From: Enemella dayhoffiae
Lineage (GTDB): Bacteria; Actinomycetota; Actinomycetes; Propionibacteriales; Propionibacteriaceae
DNA: 64,000 nt
NCBI RefSeq assembly: GCF_002250625.1
Contig: NZ_NMVQ01000044.1
Span: forward strand, 1 to 64,000
Reading direction: 5' to 3'
Position 1 is the first letter of the stretch. Each line of letters begins with the position of its first letter. A model generated the notes under the pieces. It made no database searches. It had not been told where the DNA came from and worked only from the letters and a program-made list of their open reading frames with translations. Positions 24,222-33,602 of the stretch are shown here, in pieces. Made by a program: the position numbers and the translations under genes.

Positions 24222-25055
24222 ATGACGAAGTCGCAGTCCCAAACCGCCACGACCGGCTCCCGCGGGGTTCTGGTGACCGGTGCCTCCCGTGGGGTGGGGG
24301 CTGCGACGGCGTACGCCTTCGCCGCGCGGGGCGACCGGGTGCTGGTCCACTTCCACCGCAATGAGCAGGCCGCCACAGAAGTGCTGGCGGGGCTGCCGGG
24401 GGATGGGCACGGCCTTTTCGCGGCCGACCTCGCCGACCCGGACCAGGCCCCGGCGCTGACCGATGCGGCGGTGCGTGTGCTGGGTCGGATCGACGTGCTG
24501 GTGAACAATGCGGCCATGATCGTTGCCCCGGAACCCGGCTCCGGCGGTTCGCGGCGCGGTACCCACGAACTGGAGACGACCAGCTATCAGGACTGGACCA
24601 GGATCTGGCAGCAGACCGTCGCCACCAACCTGCTCGGCCCGGCCAACCTGACCTGGTGCGTGGCCCGGCAGATGATCGAGGTGCCCCCCGCGGCCGGGGT
24701 ACCGGTCGGCCGGATCGTCAACACCGGTTCGCGTGGCGCCTATCGAGGTGAGCCGGACATCCCCGCATACGGCGCCGCCAAGGCCGGCCTGCACGCGTTC
24801 GGGCAGTCGATGGCCCAGCGCCTGGCCCCGCACGGTATCGCCGTGACCACGGTCGCGCCGGGCTTCATCGACACCGAGATGGCCGGCTATGCCCTCGACG
24901 ACGACCGCGCCGCAGGCACCCGGGCGCAGAGTCCGTTCAACAGGATCGCCACCACCGAAGAGATCGCGGCCGCCATCGTGATGTTGGCCGAGCCTCAACT
25001 GGAGTGGGCCTCCGGTGCCGTGCTCGACCTGAACGGGGCCAGTCACCTGCGGTGA
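24222..25055 (+). CDS. Short-chain dehydrogenase/reductase
   Basis: The 277-residue classical SDR has the cofactor motif TGASRGVG, the NNAA structural motif, the catalytic serine region NTGSRGAY and the catalytic YGAAK. It ends in a WASGAVLDLNGASHLR segment typical of FabG-like enzymes. It oxidises or reduces a hydroxyl or keto group with NAD(P)H. A loop insertion after NNAA (about 25 residues, rich in Gly/Ser/Arg) is longer than usual. It converges on the IclR gene with six bases between, and its substrate is unknown. Confidence 0.85.
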   Translation: MTKSQSQTATTGSRGVLVTGASRGVGAATAYAFAARGDRVLVHFHRNEQAATEVLAGLPGDGHGLFAADLADPDQAPALTDAAVRVLGRIDVLVNNAAMIVAPEPGSGGSRRGTHELETTSYQDWTRIWQQTVATNLLGPANLTWCVARQMIEVPPAAGVPVGRIVNTGSRGAYRGEPDIPAYGAAKAGLHAFGQSMAQRLAPHGIAVTTVAPGFIDTEMAGYALDDDRAAGTRAQSPFNRIATTEEIAAAIVMLAEPQLEWASGAVLDLNGASHLR

Positions 25056-25061
25056 GCGGGT

Positions 25062-25694
25062 TCAGCCGAGTTGGGCGGCGATCGACGCCGCGGCCTCGTG
25101 CAGCTGACCTTCGATCCCCTCCGCAACGGCGTCGACGGTGGCCTGCGGTCCGGCAACACTGATCGCGGCGACCGATGCGCCGTGCCGCAGGATCGGCGCA
25201 GCGGCCGCGCCGACCCCGGCCTCCAGGCCCGAGCGACTCCACTCGAGCGGGGTGCCGTTCAGCAGGACCCGGCCCGGAGCGGTCTGCTGTGCCGGGGCCC
25301 GGCTCCCCACCCCGATGTGACTGACCAGCGGGGATGCCGGCAGGTGCTGTTGCAGATAGACAACGTCCGGCCCGTCGAGAGCCACCAGATAGGTGGAAAG
25401 ACCGAGTGCGGCGGCGACCCCCGGCAGGATCCGCGCCGCGGCGGAGGCCAGATCCGACTCTCCCAGGACTGCGGCGGACAGGCGCAGCATCCGCGGCGCG
25501 AAGCGCAGTGCGCCCGCGGCGTCCTGCTCCAGGATTCCCGCAGCGTTGAAGGTGGCCAGCAACCGACCCAGGGTGGCTCGGTTGATGCCCGTCTCCCGGG
25601 CGGCCTCGCTCAGGTTGGCCGCGCTGCCGCCGGCGGCCAACCACTCCAGCAGGTCCAACCCGCGCAGCACCGGGGTGACAAGCTGCGCGCTCAC
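25062..25694 (-). CDS. IclR family transcriptional regulator
   Basis: The 210-residue protein has an N-terminal winged helix (LLEWLAAGGSAANLSEAARETGINRATLGRLL) and a C-terminal effector-binding domain with VYLQQHLPASPL and a late ISVAGP segment. IclR proteins typically control aromatic-acid catabolism. Its GTG start overlaps the stop of the flavin monooxygenase (GTGA), so regulator and enzyme are co-transcribed. It is slightly shorter than the usual 240-260 residues. A longer frame to 25964 is a shadow of the monooxygenase. Confidence 0.88.
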   Translation of the reverse strand: MSAQLVTPVLRGLDLLEWLAAGGSAANLSEAARETGINRATLGRLLATFNAAGILEQDAAGALRFAPRMLRLSAAVLGESDLASAAARILPGVAAALGLSTYLVALDGPDVVYLQQHLPASPLVSHIGVGSRAPAQQTAPGRVLLNGTPLEWSRSGLEAGVGAAAAPILRHGASVAAISVAGPQATVDAVAEGIEGQLHEAAASIAAQLG

Positions 25695-26797
25695 AGCGGG
25701 GCCGTCCACGCGTCGTAGCCGTAGACCCAGTCGGCGTTCCCGCCCTCGCGCAACCAGGCGTTGCCCCGGGACCCCACCTGGATCCGCGCGGTCCGCTCCA
25801 GCCGGGCCAGCTGATAGCGCTGCAAGGCCTCCGGCGCGTCGAACCGCTGCAGGGCCCGGGCCAGCACCACCGCATCCTCGATGGCCTGCCCGGCCCCCTG
25901 GGCCATGAACGGCATCATCGGATGACAGGCGTCGCCGAGCAACGTGGCTCGATCGTTTCCCCAACGGGACAACGGATCGCGGACGTGCAGGGCCGAGATC
26001 AGAACTTCATCGCAGGCGTCCAGCAGGGCGCGCGCCTCCGGGTGGAAGTCGGCGTACGCGGAGCGCAACTCTTCGATCCGGCCGGGCGTGGTCCAGGACT
26101 CTTCGGTCCAGTTGGAGCGTGGGACGGTGGCGAAGATGAACGTCTCCTCGCCCCGGGTGAGCGGAAAGGTGACGATCTGCACCGCGGGGTCGTTGCCCCA
26201 CCATTTGGTGAAGCAGTCCAGATCCGCGATCCCGGCGAGCCGGTCGGTCGGCACCACCGCGCGATAGGCGACCACGCCGGTGAAGGTGGGGTGTTCGGCC
26301 CCGAACAGCGCGGTGCGCACGGCCGAGTGGATCCCGTCGGCGCCGATCAGCACGTCGGTTCGGTGCCGCTCGCCGTTGGTGAACGTGAGCGTCTGGCCCG
26401 CAGCCTCCGAGTCGACACGGTGGAGCCGGTGCGCCAGGCGTACGCCCGGCCCGACTGCCCGCTCCAGCACGCTCAGCAGGTCGCCGCGGTGCAGGGTCAG
26501 CTGCGGCGCGCCGTACGCCTGCTCGGCCGCCTCAGACATCGGCAGGCGAGAGGTCTCCTCTCCGGTGTATCCGTCGCGGCTGATCCGGAACCGGGGTCGG
26601 GCCGCGGCCTGGCGCAGCTCCTCGCCCACGCCGAGACGGTCCAGCGCGCGCACGGCGTTCGGTGTCAGGTTGATGTCTGCACCGACCCGGGTGAACGCCT
26701 TCGCCTGTTCGAAAACGGTGCAGTCGAGGCCCACCTCCTGCAGTGCCAGGGCGAGCACCAGTCCGCCGATGCCTCCGCCGTTGACCGCGATGTCCAT
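25691..26797 (-). CDS. FAD-dependent aromatic-acid monooxygenase (salicylate / 6-hydroxynicotinate hydroxylase-like)
   Basis: The 368-residue flavoprotein monooxygenase has the N-terminal GGGIGG FAD motif, the central DG motif (LIGADGIHSAVR) and the GD motif LLGDACHPMMPFMAQGAGQAIEDA. The C-terminus NADWVYGYDAW resembles that of 6-hydroxynicotinate 3-monooxygenase (NicC) and salicylate hydroxylases, which hydroxylate with loss of CO2. The likely role is conversion of an aromatic or pyridine carboxylic acid into a ring-hydroxylated product for the neighbouring catabolic island. It is divergent from the ABC importer operon and pairs with IclR. The substrate is inferred only to class level. Confidence 0.85.
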   Translation of the reverse strand: MDIAVNGGGIGGLVLALALQEVGLDCTVFEQAKAFTRVGADINLTPNAVRALDRLGVGEELRQAAARPRFRISRDGYTGEETSRLPMSEAAEQAYGAPQLTLHRGDLLSVLERAVGPGVRLAHRLHRVDSEAAGQTLTFTNGERHRTDVLIGADGIHSAVRTALFGAEHPTFTGVVAYRAVVPTDRLAGIADLDCFTKWWGNDPAVQIVTFPLTRGEETFIFATVPRSNWTEESWTTPGRIEELRSAYADFHPEARALLDACDEVLISALHVRDPLSRWGNDRATLLGDACHPMMPFMAQGAGQAIEDAVVLARALQRFDAPEALQRYQLARLERTARIQVGSRGNAWLREGGNADWVYGYDAWTAPL

Positions 26798-27014
26798 CAG
26801 CGTCTCCGTTCAAAACAGTGCGATAAGCACAGATCTGAACACTGATCGGGGCGTCCGTCAACTTGTGTCGCCGGTCTCGTGTCCGGATTGAAAAAGTCGT
26901 GGCACACCCCTTGATTCTCAGGCCGATGGTCCGCACAATAACTTTCAAGCAAAATGTTGAGCGCTAAGACATTGGGGTCCGGAGCCCCGGCGCTCCCCAG
27001 GGTGGAGGACTCCT
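26798..27014. other. Divergent control region between the monooxygenase and ABC importer operons
   Basis: A 217-base, AT-richer region. Near the monooxygenase it holds CAGTGCGATAAGCACAGATC and a second CACTG, a possible IclR site. Near the importer it holds the MarR-type motif at 26954-26972. GTGGAGGACT supplies the ribosome-binding site of the binding-protein gene. Confidence 0.45.
26954..26972 (+). promoter_or_regulatory. Candidate MarR operator 1 (ABC importer operon)
   Basis: ATGTTGAGCGCTAAGACAT is an imperfect palindrome. Its complement contains TCTTAGCGCTCA, identical over 12 bases to the site at 31390-31401 and related to the site before the marR gene. It overlaps the likely promoter of the importer operon (TTCAAG, 17 bases, AGACAT). 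Confidence 0.65.
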
Positions 27015-27992
27015 ATGAAGAAGTTGACGACCATGGTGGTGGCGGCAGCCGCGGCGCTCGCGCTGGGCCTGACCGGTTGTGGCGGCGGCGGGTCCAACGC
27101 CGCCCCCGGTTCCGCCGGTGGAGGCAAGCTCGAGAAGACCGAGCTCAAGGTCGGTTCGCTGCCGCTGGCCGATTATGCGGCCCTCTATTGGGCCAAGGAC
27201 AAGGGATTCTTCAACAAGGAGGGCCTCAACGTCGAGATCGTGGCCGTCCAGGGCGGCCCGGTCGGTATTCAGAAGGTCGCCTCGGGCGAGCTGGACATGA
27301 CCAACTCCACCCCGTTCGGCACCTCGATGGCCGCCAACTCCGGCCTGCCGATCAAGTCGGTCGTGCTCACCAGCTCACTGGCCGACAAGGGCCTCGGCGT
27401 GTTCGTCAAGCCGGAGTCGCCGATCAAGTCGATGGCCGACCTCAACGGCAAGAGCCTGGGCATCAACACCACTCGCAACATGGGCGACATCACGTTCAAC
27501 AACCTGGCCAAGTCCAAGGGGTTGGACGTGAAGCCGAACTGGGTCGAGGTGCCGTTCCCAGAGATGATCAAGGGCGTGCAGGCCGGCTCGATCGAGGCCG
27601 GATACCTGCCGGAGCCGTTCGCCTCCGCTGCGCGCAACGCCGGCCTCCGCCAGATCGCTGACCTGACCGAGGGCCCGAACAAGGGCCTCGCCGGCTCCGA
27701 CTATGTCGCCAGCGACAAATTCGTCAAGTCCAACCCAAACACCGCGGCCGCCTTCGCGCGGGCGATGTACGCCGCCGGCGCCGACCTGAACGCCAACGAG
27801 GCGGCCGAGCGGGAGTGGCTCCCCGGGGTGGCCAAGCTCGACCCGAAGGTGGCCCAGAACATGCCGCTGCCGAAGTACTACGACTCGTTCAAGATGGCCG
27901 ACTACGTCAAGGCGGTCGACATCCTCAAGCAGCAGGGTCTGGTGAAGCCCGACTACAAGCCGGAGGACCGCGTCTTCCAGCCGGGTAAGTGA
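27015..27992 (+). CDS. NitT/TauT-type ABC transporter substrate-binding lipoprotein
   Basis: The 325-residue protein has a lipoprotein signal ending in GLTGC (about residue 22). The mature part is an SsuA/THI5-like periplasmic-binding fold with LPLADYAALYWAKDKGFFNKEG and the VASGELDMTNSTPFGTSMA hinge region. These proteins bind sulfonates, nitrate, pyrimidine precursors or aromatic acids. In this position it most likely delivers the substrate of the catabolic island to the two permeases encoded next. GGAGG precedes the ATG. Confidence 0.9.
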   Translation: MKKLTTMVVAAAAALALGLTGCGGGGSNAAPGSAGGGKLEKTELKVGSLPLADYAALYWAKDKGFFNKEGLNVEIVAVQGGPVGIQKVASGELDMTNSTPFGTSMAANSGLPIKSVVLTSSLADKGLGVFVKPESPIKSMADLNGKSLGINTTRNMGDITFNNLAKSKGLDVKPNWVEVPFPEMIKGVQAGSIEAGYLPEPFASAARNAGLRQIADLTEGPNKGLAGSDYVASDKFVKSNPNTAAAFARAMYAAGADLNANEAAEREWLPGVAKLDPKVAQNMPLPKYYDSFKMADYVKAVDILKQQGLVKPDYKPEDRVFQPGK

Positions 27993-28023
27993 TTCCGGCG
28001 CCACTTGGTGAAGGAGGACCACG

Positions 28024-28812
28024 ATGAACCTGCTGCGCGAGCCCTACAGCCGCAACAGGCAGATCGTCTTGGGCGTGGTCGGGGTGATCGGTTCGGCGGC
28101 GGTCGCCGAGTTGCTCCTGCGCACGGTGATCACCAAGCCGGGGCTGCCCATCCCTTCCCAGGTTCTCGGTGGCGCGGTTGCACTGTTCAGTGATCCGGAG
28201 TTCTGGGCCGCGGTCGGGTTCACCCTCGCCGAGTGGATGCTCGGGCTGGTCCTCGCCTCGATCGGCGGGGTGCTGCTCGGTGGCGCGATGGGCGCAAGCC
28301 GGATGGTGATGATCGCCTTCGAGCTGCCGGTGGAGTGCTTCCGGGTGCTTCCATCGATCGCCCTCGGTCCCATCCTGGTGCTGCTGCTCGGCTCGGGCAT
28401 GCTGCCGCTGTCCATCACCGTGGCCCTTGCCTGCGTCTGGCCAATCCTGCTGAACACCATGTACGGCGTCCGCTCGACCGACACCACAGCTGTCCAGACC
28501 GCCCGATCCTTCGGCGTCTCCGACCTTGGCATCCTGCGTCGGGTCACCCTGCCAGCCGCGCTCCCGTTCGCCTTCACCGGCATTCGGATCGCCGCCTCGA
28601 TCGGGCTCATCGTCGCCGTCTCCGCCGAGCTTCTGATCGGGTCGGGCACCGGGATCGGCGGCTACATCCTGCAGAACAGTGCCAACGCGGCCAACCTGGA
28701 CATGGTGTACGCCGCAACCCTGGTCGCCGGGCTCCTCGGCGTGGCGGTGAGTCTGTTGATGGCGGCCCTCGACAACGGTGTCTTCGGTTGGAAGAAGGGA
28801 CTCGCCCAGTGA
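28024..28812 (+). CDS. ABC transporter permease 1 (NitT/TauT family)
   Basis: The 262-residue inner-membrane protein has six or so helices and the ATPase-coupling EAA loop (ARSFGVSDLGILRRVTLPAALPF). It belongs to the BPD_transp_1 family of sulfonate/nitrate/taurine-type importers. AAGGAGG lies upstream of the ATG. Its stop overlaps the GTG of the second permease (GTGA), so the two permeases probably form a heterodimer. Confidence 0.9.
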   Translation: MNLLREPYSRNRQIVLGVVGVIGSAAVAELLLRTVITKPGLPIPSQVLGGAVALFSDPEFWAAVGFTLAEWMLGLVLASIGGVLLGGAMGASRMVMIAFELPVECFRVLPSIALGPILVLLLGSGMLPLSITVALACVWPILLNTMYGVRSTDTTAVQTARSFGVSDLGILRRVTLPAALPFAFTGIRIAASIGLIVAVSAELLIGSGTGIGGYILQNSANAANLDMVYAATLVAGLLGVAVSLLMAALDNGVFGWKKGLAQ

Positions 28813-29732
28813 CCTCGATCAACCCCGGGCCGGCCGCCGTCGACCACGAGGTGGGTTCGGTCGCCGATACCGAGGCCCAGGCCGACGGTGCCGTCGGCAG
28901 CACCCGCAAGCAGCGCAGGCAGCGCGCCGGAAGCCCGTCGCTGCCGGTGCGGATCGGGCTGCGGCTGATCGTCCCGATCATCATTCTCGTTGCCTGGTAC
29001 GCCTTGTCCCAGTCTGATGCGGGTGGTCTGTTCGTGCCCACCCCGCTGGACGCGTTCGCGAAGTGTGCCGAGATGTTCCTCAGTGCCGAGCCCGCGAAGC
29101 TGTTCCTGGGTGAGGCCACGTGGACCCACTTCCTGCCCAGCGTTGGGCGCGCACTGGCCGGTCTCGCACTGGCGATCGTGATCGGCGTGGGCGTGGGCAT
29201 CCTGCTCGGCATCTTCCCGCTGCTCACCGCGCTGTTCCAGCCGCTGATCCACCTCGGCCGCTCGCTGCCGAGCCCGGCCCTTCTCGGGGTGTTCTTCTTC
29301 CTGTTCGGGATCGGGGCCAGCCCCAAGATCTTCCTGATCGCGTTCAGCGTCGTGTGGCCGATCCTGTTCAACACGATGGACGGGGTGAAGTCGGTCGGTG
29401 AGACGCGCTCCCAGGCGGCCGCCATCTTCCGCATCCCTGCCCGGATCGTGCTGACTCACATCGTGCTGCCTGGCGCTGCGCCGAAGATCTTCGCCGGAAT
29501 TCGCACGGCGATGGCGATGTCGCTGATCCTGATGATCATCTCCGAGCTGCAGAAGTCGGAGAACGGGCTGGGCTATCTGCTCATCTCCACGCAACGCAAC
29601 TTCGACTACGCCGGGTTCTGGGCGGTGCTGATCGTGCTGGCGCTGCTTGGTGTGGTGATGAATTTCCTCTTCCTGATGATCGAGCGCCGGGTCTTGGCCT
29701 GGCACCGAGGAGCGACGGCACAGAATGACTGA
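28809..29732 (+). CDS. ABC transporter permease 2 (NitT/TauT family)
   Basis: The 307-residue permease has a charged, Gln/Arg-rich cytoplasmic N-terminus of about 50 residues and six membrane helices with the coupling loop [25 protein letters not shown]. The GTG start at 28809 overlaps the first permease stop, and the end overlaps the start of the ATPase gene by eight bases. Two different permeases in one NitT/TauT system are less common than a homodimer. Confidence 0.9.
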   Translation: MTSINPGPAAVDHEVGSVADTEAQADGAVGSTRKQRRQRAGSPSLPVRIGLRLIVPIIILVAWYALSQSDAGGLFVPTPLDAFAKCAEMFLSAEPAKLFLGEATWTHFLPSVGRALAGLALAIVIGVGVGILLGIFPLLTALFQPLIHLGRSLPSPALLGVFFFLFGIGASPKIFLIAFSVVWPILFNTMDGVKSVGETRSQAAAIFRIPARIVLTHIVLPGAAPKIFAGIRTAMAMSLILMIISELQKSENGLGYLLISTQRNFDYAGFWAVLIVLALLGVVMNFLFLMIERRVLAWHRGATAQND

Positions 29733-30558
29733 GACAACGAAACCCGCAACCGGCGCCGATGGCCCGGAGCTGCCCGAGCTGCAGCTCGACCAGATCTCCA
29801 AGCGCTACGGCGACAACCTGGCGGTGCGTAGCATCACCTGCTCCGTGCCGGCTCACAAGGTGAGCGTGATCGTCGGCCCTTCGGGCTGTGGAAAGTCCAC
29901 CCTGCTTCGGATCATCAGTGGTCTCGACAACCCGACCGAGGGCGCGGTCTCGTTCGAGGGGACGCCGGTCAACGGCGTACCCGAAGGCCTGGCCATGGTG
30001 TTCCAGGACTATTCGCGCTCCCTCTATCCCTGGCTGCGGGTGGACAAGAACATCGCCTTTCCGCTGAGTCGGCTGACCGCAGCCGAGCGGGACCAGCGGG
30101 TCGCCGAGGCGATCGAGGCCGTCGGCCTGAAGGGCAGGGAAAAGCTGTACCCGTGGCAGATGTCGGGCGGAATGCAGCAGCGCGTCGCGATCGCTCGCGC
30201 CCTTGCGTCGCACCCGAAGCTGCTGCTGATGGACGAGCCGTACGCCTCGGTGGACGCCCAGACCCGGGCTGACCTGGAGGATCTGCTGCTGAAGATCCAG
30301 CGCCAGCTCGGCATCACGGTGCTCGTGGTCACCCACGACATCGACGAGTCGGTCTATCTGGCCGACCACATCATCGTGCTGTCCACGCCGCCGAGTGTCG
30401 TCGCCGAGACGATCGAGGTCGACCTGCCGCACCCCCGGGACCACTTCAGGACCAAAACCGATCCGAGGTTCGTTGAGATCCGTGGGCACGTCACCCAGCT
30501 GCTGCGCCACACCCAGCTGAGTGGTGGTTCCTCGACCGCGCAGAGCCAGTCGGCATGA
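29725..30558 (+). CDS. ABC transporter ATP-binding protein (NitT/TauT family)
   Basis: The 277-residue ATPase has Walker [10 protein letters not shown], the signature SGGMQQR, Walker [13 protein letters not shown] and the switch histidine in [16 protein letters not shown], typical of the SsuB/TauB branch. It powers the two permeases encoded upstream. The stop overlaps the start of the aspartate-dehydrogenase-like gene, so importer and first cytoplasmic enzyme are translationally linked. Confidence 0.92.
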   Translation: MTETTKPATGADGPELPELQLDQISKRYGDNLAVRSITCSVPAHKVSVIVGPSGCGKSTLLRIISGLDNPTEGAVSFEGTPVNGVPEGLAMVFQDYSRSLYPWLRVDKNIAFPLSRLTAAERDQRVAEAIEAVGLKGREKLYPWQMSGGMQQRVAIARALASHPKLLLMDEPYASVDAQTRADLEDLLLKIQRQLGITVLVVTHDIDESVYLADHIIVLSTPPSVVAETIEVDLPHPRDHFRTKTDPRFVEIRGHVTQLLRHTQLSGGSSTAQSQSA

Positions 30559-31349
30559 GCGAGTCGCTGCGGGTGGTCATCGTCGGCCACGGGGTGATCG
30601 GTTCCACGGTGGCCGCGCGAGTGGCCACCGGCGAGGTCGTCGGCGCCGAGCTTGTCGCCGTGGTGAACCGCTCCCCGGTCGCAAACCCGCCCGCCCAGCA
30701 GCTCGACCTGCCCGCGGCGCTGAAGGGGGCCGACCTCGTCGTGGAGTGCGCCGGGCAGCCGGTGGTGCACGAGATCGTCGACCAGGTGGTGTCCGCCGGG
30801 GTGGATCTGCTGGTCACCTCGGTCGGAGCGCTGCTGGATCCGGAGCTGTCCGGACGGCTCCCGCAGCTCGGCCCGGGTCGAGTGCTGGCCACGCACGGCG
30901 CCGTCGGCGGGCTCGACCTGCTCGCCGCCGCCAGTCGTGGCGGCGGGTTCGAGTCGGTGCTGATGCGAACCACGAAGCAGCCTGGGGCGCTGATCAGGCA
31001 GTGGATGGAACCCGAGCAGATCGAACTACTGCGAACCGCGACGGAGCCGGTCCTGGTCTTCTCCGGTACGCCGAACGAGGCCGTCGCCCTGTTTCCCGAA
31101 TCGCTCAACATCGTGGCGGGGGTGGCCACTGCGATCGGCAGCGTGGAACCGTTGCGGGTGGAGCTGTACGCCGACCCGGCGGCCACGATGAGCACCCACC
31201 GGATCCAGGCCCGCGCCCAGCTGGGGGAGTACCTGTTCGAGGTGCGCAACTTCCCCAGCCGGGACAACCCGCGCAGCAGTGCGATCACCCCGTTCTCCGT
31301 GCTGCACAGCATCTCCGGGCTCACGCAACATCCACCAGCGGTGCTCTGA
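30555..31349 (+). CDS. Aspartate dehydrogenase-like NAD(P)-dependent enzyme
   Basis: The 264-residue protein has a Rossmann motif ([11 protein letters not shown]) and the sequence pattern of the aspartate dehydrogenase/NadX family: [24 protein letters not shown], the [10 protein letters not shown] region and a C-terminal [14 protein letters not shown]. NadX enzymes oxidise aspartate to iminoaspartate. Inside a catabolic operon the protein more likely handles an amino or imino intermediate, in line with the RidA protein encoded at the far end. It overlaps the ATPase gene by four bases and is the last gene of the first transcription unit. Confidence 0.8.
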   Translation: MSESLRVVIVGHGVIGSTVAARVATGEVVGAELVAVVNRSPVANPPAQQLDLPAALKGADLVVECAGQPVVHEIVDQVVSAGVDLLVTSVGALLDPELSGRLPQLGPGRVLATHGAVGGLDLLAAASRGGGFESVLMRTTKQPGALIRQWMEPEQIELLRTATEPVLVFSGTPNEAVALFPESLNIVAGVATAIGSVEPLRVELYADPAATMSTHRIQARAQLGEYLFEVRNFPSRDNPRSSAITPFSVLHSISGLTQHPPAVL

Positions 31350-31376
31350 TTCGACCGAAAAAGGTTCACCGAAACC

Positions 31377-31407
31377 TTGACGGAAAGTATCTTAGCGCTC
31401 AGACTTA
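31377..31407 (+). promoter_or_regulatory. Promoter with candidate MarR operator 2 (degradation operon)
   Basis: A TTGACG -35 hexamer (31377-31382) is followed about 18 bases later by AGACTT. The spacer holds TATCTTAGCGCTCAGA (31388-31403), whose TCTTAGCGCTCA core matches operator 1 exactly. A repressor bound here would block the aldehyde-dehydrogenase operon. Confidence 0.65.
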
Positions 31408-31434
31408 TTCCATACCGAAAGCGAGGCACAGCCG

Positions 31435-33003
31435 ATGGACACCGAGCTCGCCACCCCCGCGGCCGCCGTCCGCGCGAAGGCCGGCCCCGGCAGCGGCGTC
31501 GGTCGTGACCTGCTGCGGGACGAGATCCTCGTGGCCGGGCAGTGGCGCCGGGGCACGGGGGCGATGATCGAGTCGGTCGATCCGGCGACCGGTGAGGTGT
31601 TCGCCACCCTCACCGGAGCCACCGAGCAGGACGTAGACCTGGCCGTGCGTGAGGGACTGCGTGCGGTCACCGAGTCGGGCTGGACCGAGTTGCTGCCGCA
31701 CGAGCGGGCCGCCGTACTGCGGCGCATCGGTGACGCCGTCGAGGCGCACCAGGACGAGATCGCCGCTCTGCAGACCCTCGACACCGGCAAGACCCTCGGC
31801 GAGACCCGCGCGCTCGCCCAGAGTGCCGCAGGGACCTTCCGCTACGTCGCGGCCGCACTGGAGACGCTTGAGGACGCGATCACCCCGCAAAGGGGAAGCG
31901 CACTCACCGTGTCCATCTGGGAGCCGATGGGGGTGGTCGGGGCGATCACCCCGTGGAACTCCCCGATCGCCTCGGACGCCCAGAAGATTGCCCCCGCGCT
32001 CGCTGCCGGGAACGCGGTGGTCGCCAAACCGCCCGTCTGGGCGCCGTGGGTCACGCTCTATCTGGCCCGTCTCGCGGAACAGGCGGGTCTGCCCACGGGG
32101 TTGTTGTCGGTGCTGCCGGGGCCCGGGCGTACCGTCGGGGAAGCCCTCGTCGCGCACCCCCAGGTCAGCAAGATCACCTTCACCGGTGGAACTTCCACCG
32201 GACGGCACCTGGCCGGCGTCGCGGCGAACAAGCTGATGCCGGTCACCCTCGAGCTGGGAGGCAAGTCACCGACGATCGTGTTCGACGACGCGGACCTGAC
32301 CCAGACCGTGGCCGGCCTGCTCTATGGGATCTTCTCCTCCAGTGGGCAGAGCTGCATCGCCGGCTCGCGGATCTTCGTGCAGCGAGGTGTGCACGACGAA
32401 CTGGTACGCCGGCTGGTTGCCACGACCCGTGGCCTTCGGGTCGGGCCGGGAACCGATCCGCGCACCCAGGTGGCGCCGCTGATCACGCACAGCCATCGCG
32501 ACGCCGTGGCGCGGATGGTGGCCGACGCCGTGGCCGACGGGGCCGAGGTGCTGGTCGGCGGGGAGGTGCCGAGCGATCCGGCGCTGGCCGCCGGGGCCTA
32601 CTATCTGCCAACAATTCTCACAGGCGTGGACAACGCGGCCACCATCTGCCAGGAGGAGGTGTTCGGACCGGTCGCGGTGCTGCTGCCGTTCGACACCGAG
32701 GAGGACCTGATCGCCCAGGCAAACGACACCGTGTTCGGCCTGGCCAGCGGCATCTGGACCCGCGACCACGCCCGCGCGTGGCGAGTGGCCCGCAGCATCC
32801 AGGCTGGCACCGTCTATGTCAACACCTATAAGCAGTTCTCCATCTCCACCCCGTTCACCGCGCGCAAGTTGAGCGGTGTCGGGGTGGAGAAGGGCCGCGA
32901 GGGGATCCGGTCCTACATGCACCAGAAGTCCATCTATGTCGACCTCACGGGACAGCCGTTGCCGTGGGCCGCTGAGCAGGCCAGGGCCGTCTCCGACGAC
33001 TGA
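31435..33003 (+). CDS. Aldehyde dehydrogenase, semialdehyde type
   Basis: The 522-residue protein is a full-length NAD(P)-dependent aldehyde dehydrogenase. It has TPWNSPI for cofactor binding, the general-base glutamate in LELGGKSP, the nucleophilic cysteine in SSGQSCIAGSR and the C-terminal EEVFGPV. Similarity to 2-hydroxymuconic or 2-aminomuconic semialdehyde dehydrogenases is suggested by context next to an extradiol dioxygenase. It would oxidise the aldehyde of the ring-cleavage product. It is first in the long degradation operon. Confidence 0.9.
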   Translation: MDTELATPAAAVRAKAGPGSGVGRDLLRDEILVAGQWRRGTGAMIESVDPATGEVFATLTGATEQDVDLAVREGLRAVTESGWTELLPHERAAVLRRIGDAVEAHQDEIAALQTLDTGKTLGETRALAQSAAGTFRYVAAALETLEDAITPQRGSALTVSIWEPMGVVGAITPWNSPIASDAQKIAPALAAGNAVVAKPPVWAPWVTLYLARLAEQAGLPTGLLSVLPGPGRTVGEALVAHPQVSKITFTGGTSTGRHLAGVAANKLMPVTLELGGKSPTIVFDDADLTQTVAGLLYGIFSSSGQSCIAGSRIFVQRGVHDELVRRLVATTRGLRVGPGTDPRTQVAPLITHSHRDAVARMVADAVADGAEVLVGGEVPSDPALAAGAYYLPTILTGVDNAATICQEEVFGPVAVLLPFDTEEDLIAQANDTVFGLASGIWTRDHARAWRVARSIQAGTVYVNTYKQFSISTPFTARKLSGVGVEKGREGIRSYMHQKSIYVDLTGQPLPWAAEQARAVSDD

Positions 33004-33036
33004 CCCGACACCGAACCGCAACCGGGAGAGGAAACC

Positions 33037-33570
33037 ATGACCAAGCAGACCGACACCCCCACCACCAACGAACCCGTGGACCTTGATCAGCTGATCGACT
33101 CCTGCATCGCCAGCCGCGATTCTCGCTATGAGGATTGGGACGCGCTTGGCTTCCAGGCGAACGCGGGGGGCGACCGGTTCCGCCGGGCGCAGATCCGCTA
33201 CCTGGGTTCCGGCGCGACCGGCAACTTCGACAACGACAACCGGATCATCCCGTCGAACAACTTCACCTTCTCGAACATGCGGCTGCCGGCCGGCGCCGTG
33301 GGTCCGGAGCACACCCACCACGACGTGGAGGAGGCGTTCTTCGTGCTCGAGGGGGAGCTCGAGGTATCGGTGCACGACGTCGAGGACGGTCACAAGAAGG
33401 CCACCCGACGGCTCGGCTACCGTGACCTGATCGTGGTGCCGGCCGGGGTGCCCCGCAGCCTGGCCAACGTGGGCGACAGTGACGCGCTGTTCTGCGTGAT
33501 CATCGGCACCCGCAAGCCGCAGCTGCCGACCTATCCGCCGAGCTCGGAGATGTACGGCGTGACCCGCTGA
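33037..33570 (+). CDS. Cupin-domain protein
   Basis: The 177-residue protein has one cupin_2 barrel. The first motif, PEHTHHDVEEAFFVLEGELEV, supplies His-x-His and Glu metal ligands (about residues 89-96). The second motif region has VVPAGVPRSLANVGD without the usual final His. Such proteins can be ring-cleaving dioxygenases, isomerases or metal-dependent accessory proteins. GGGAGAGG precedes ATG 33037. It lies between the aldehyde dehydrogenase and the ferredoxin reductase in the same operon. The reaction is not assigned. Confidence 0.8.
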   Translation: MTKQTDTPTTNEPVDLDQLIDSCIASRDSRYEDWDALGFQANAGGDRFRRAQIRYLGSGATGNFDNDNRIIPSNNFTFSNMRLPAGAVGPEHTHHDVEEAFFVLEGELEVSVHDVEDGHKKATRRLGYRDLIVVPAGVPRSLANVGDSDALFCVIIGTRKPQLPTYPPSSEMYGVTR

Positions 33571-33602
33571 CACACCGACGACCAGAGGCCCAAGGAGGCG
33601 AG

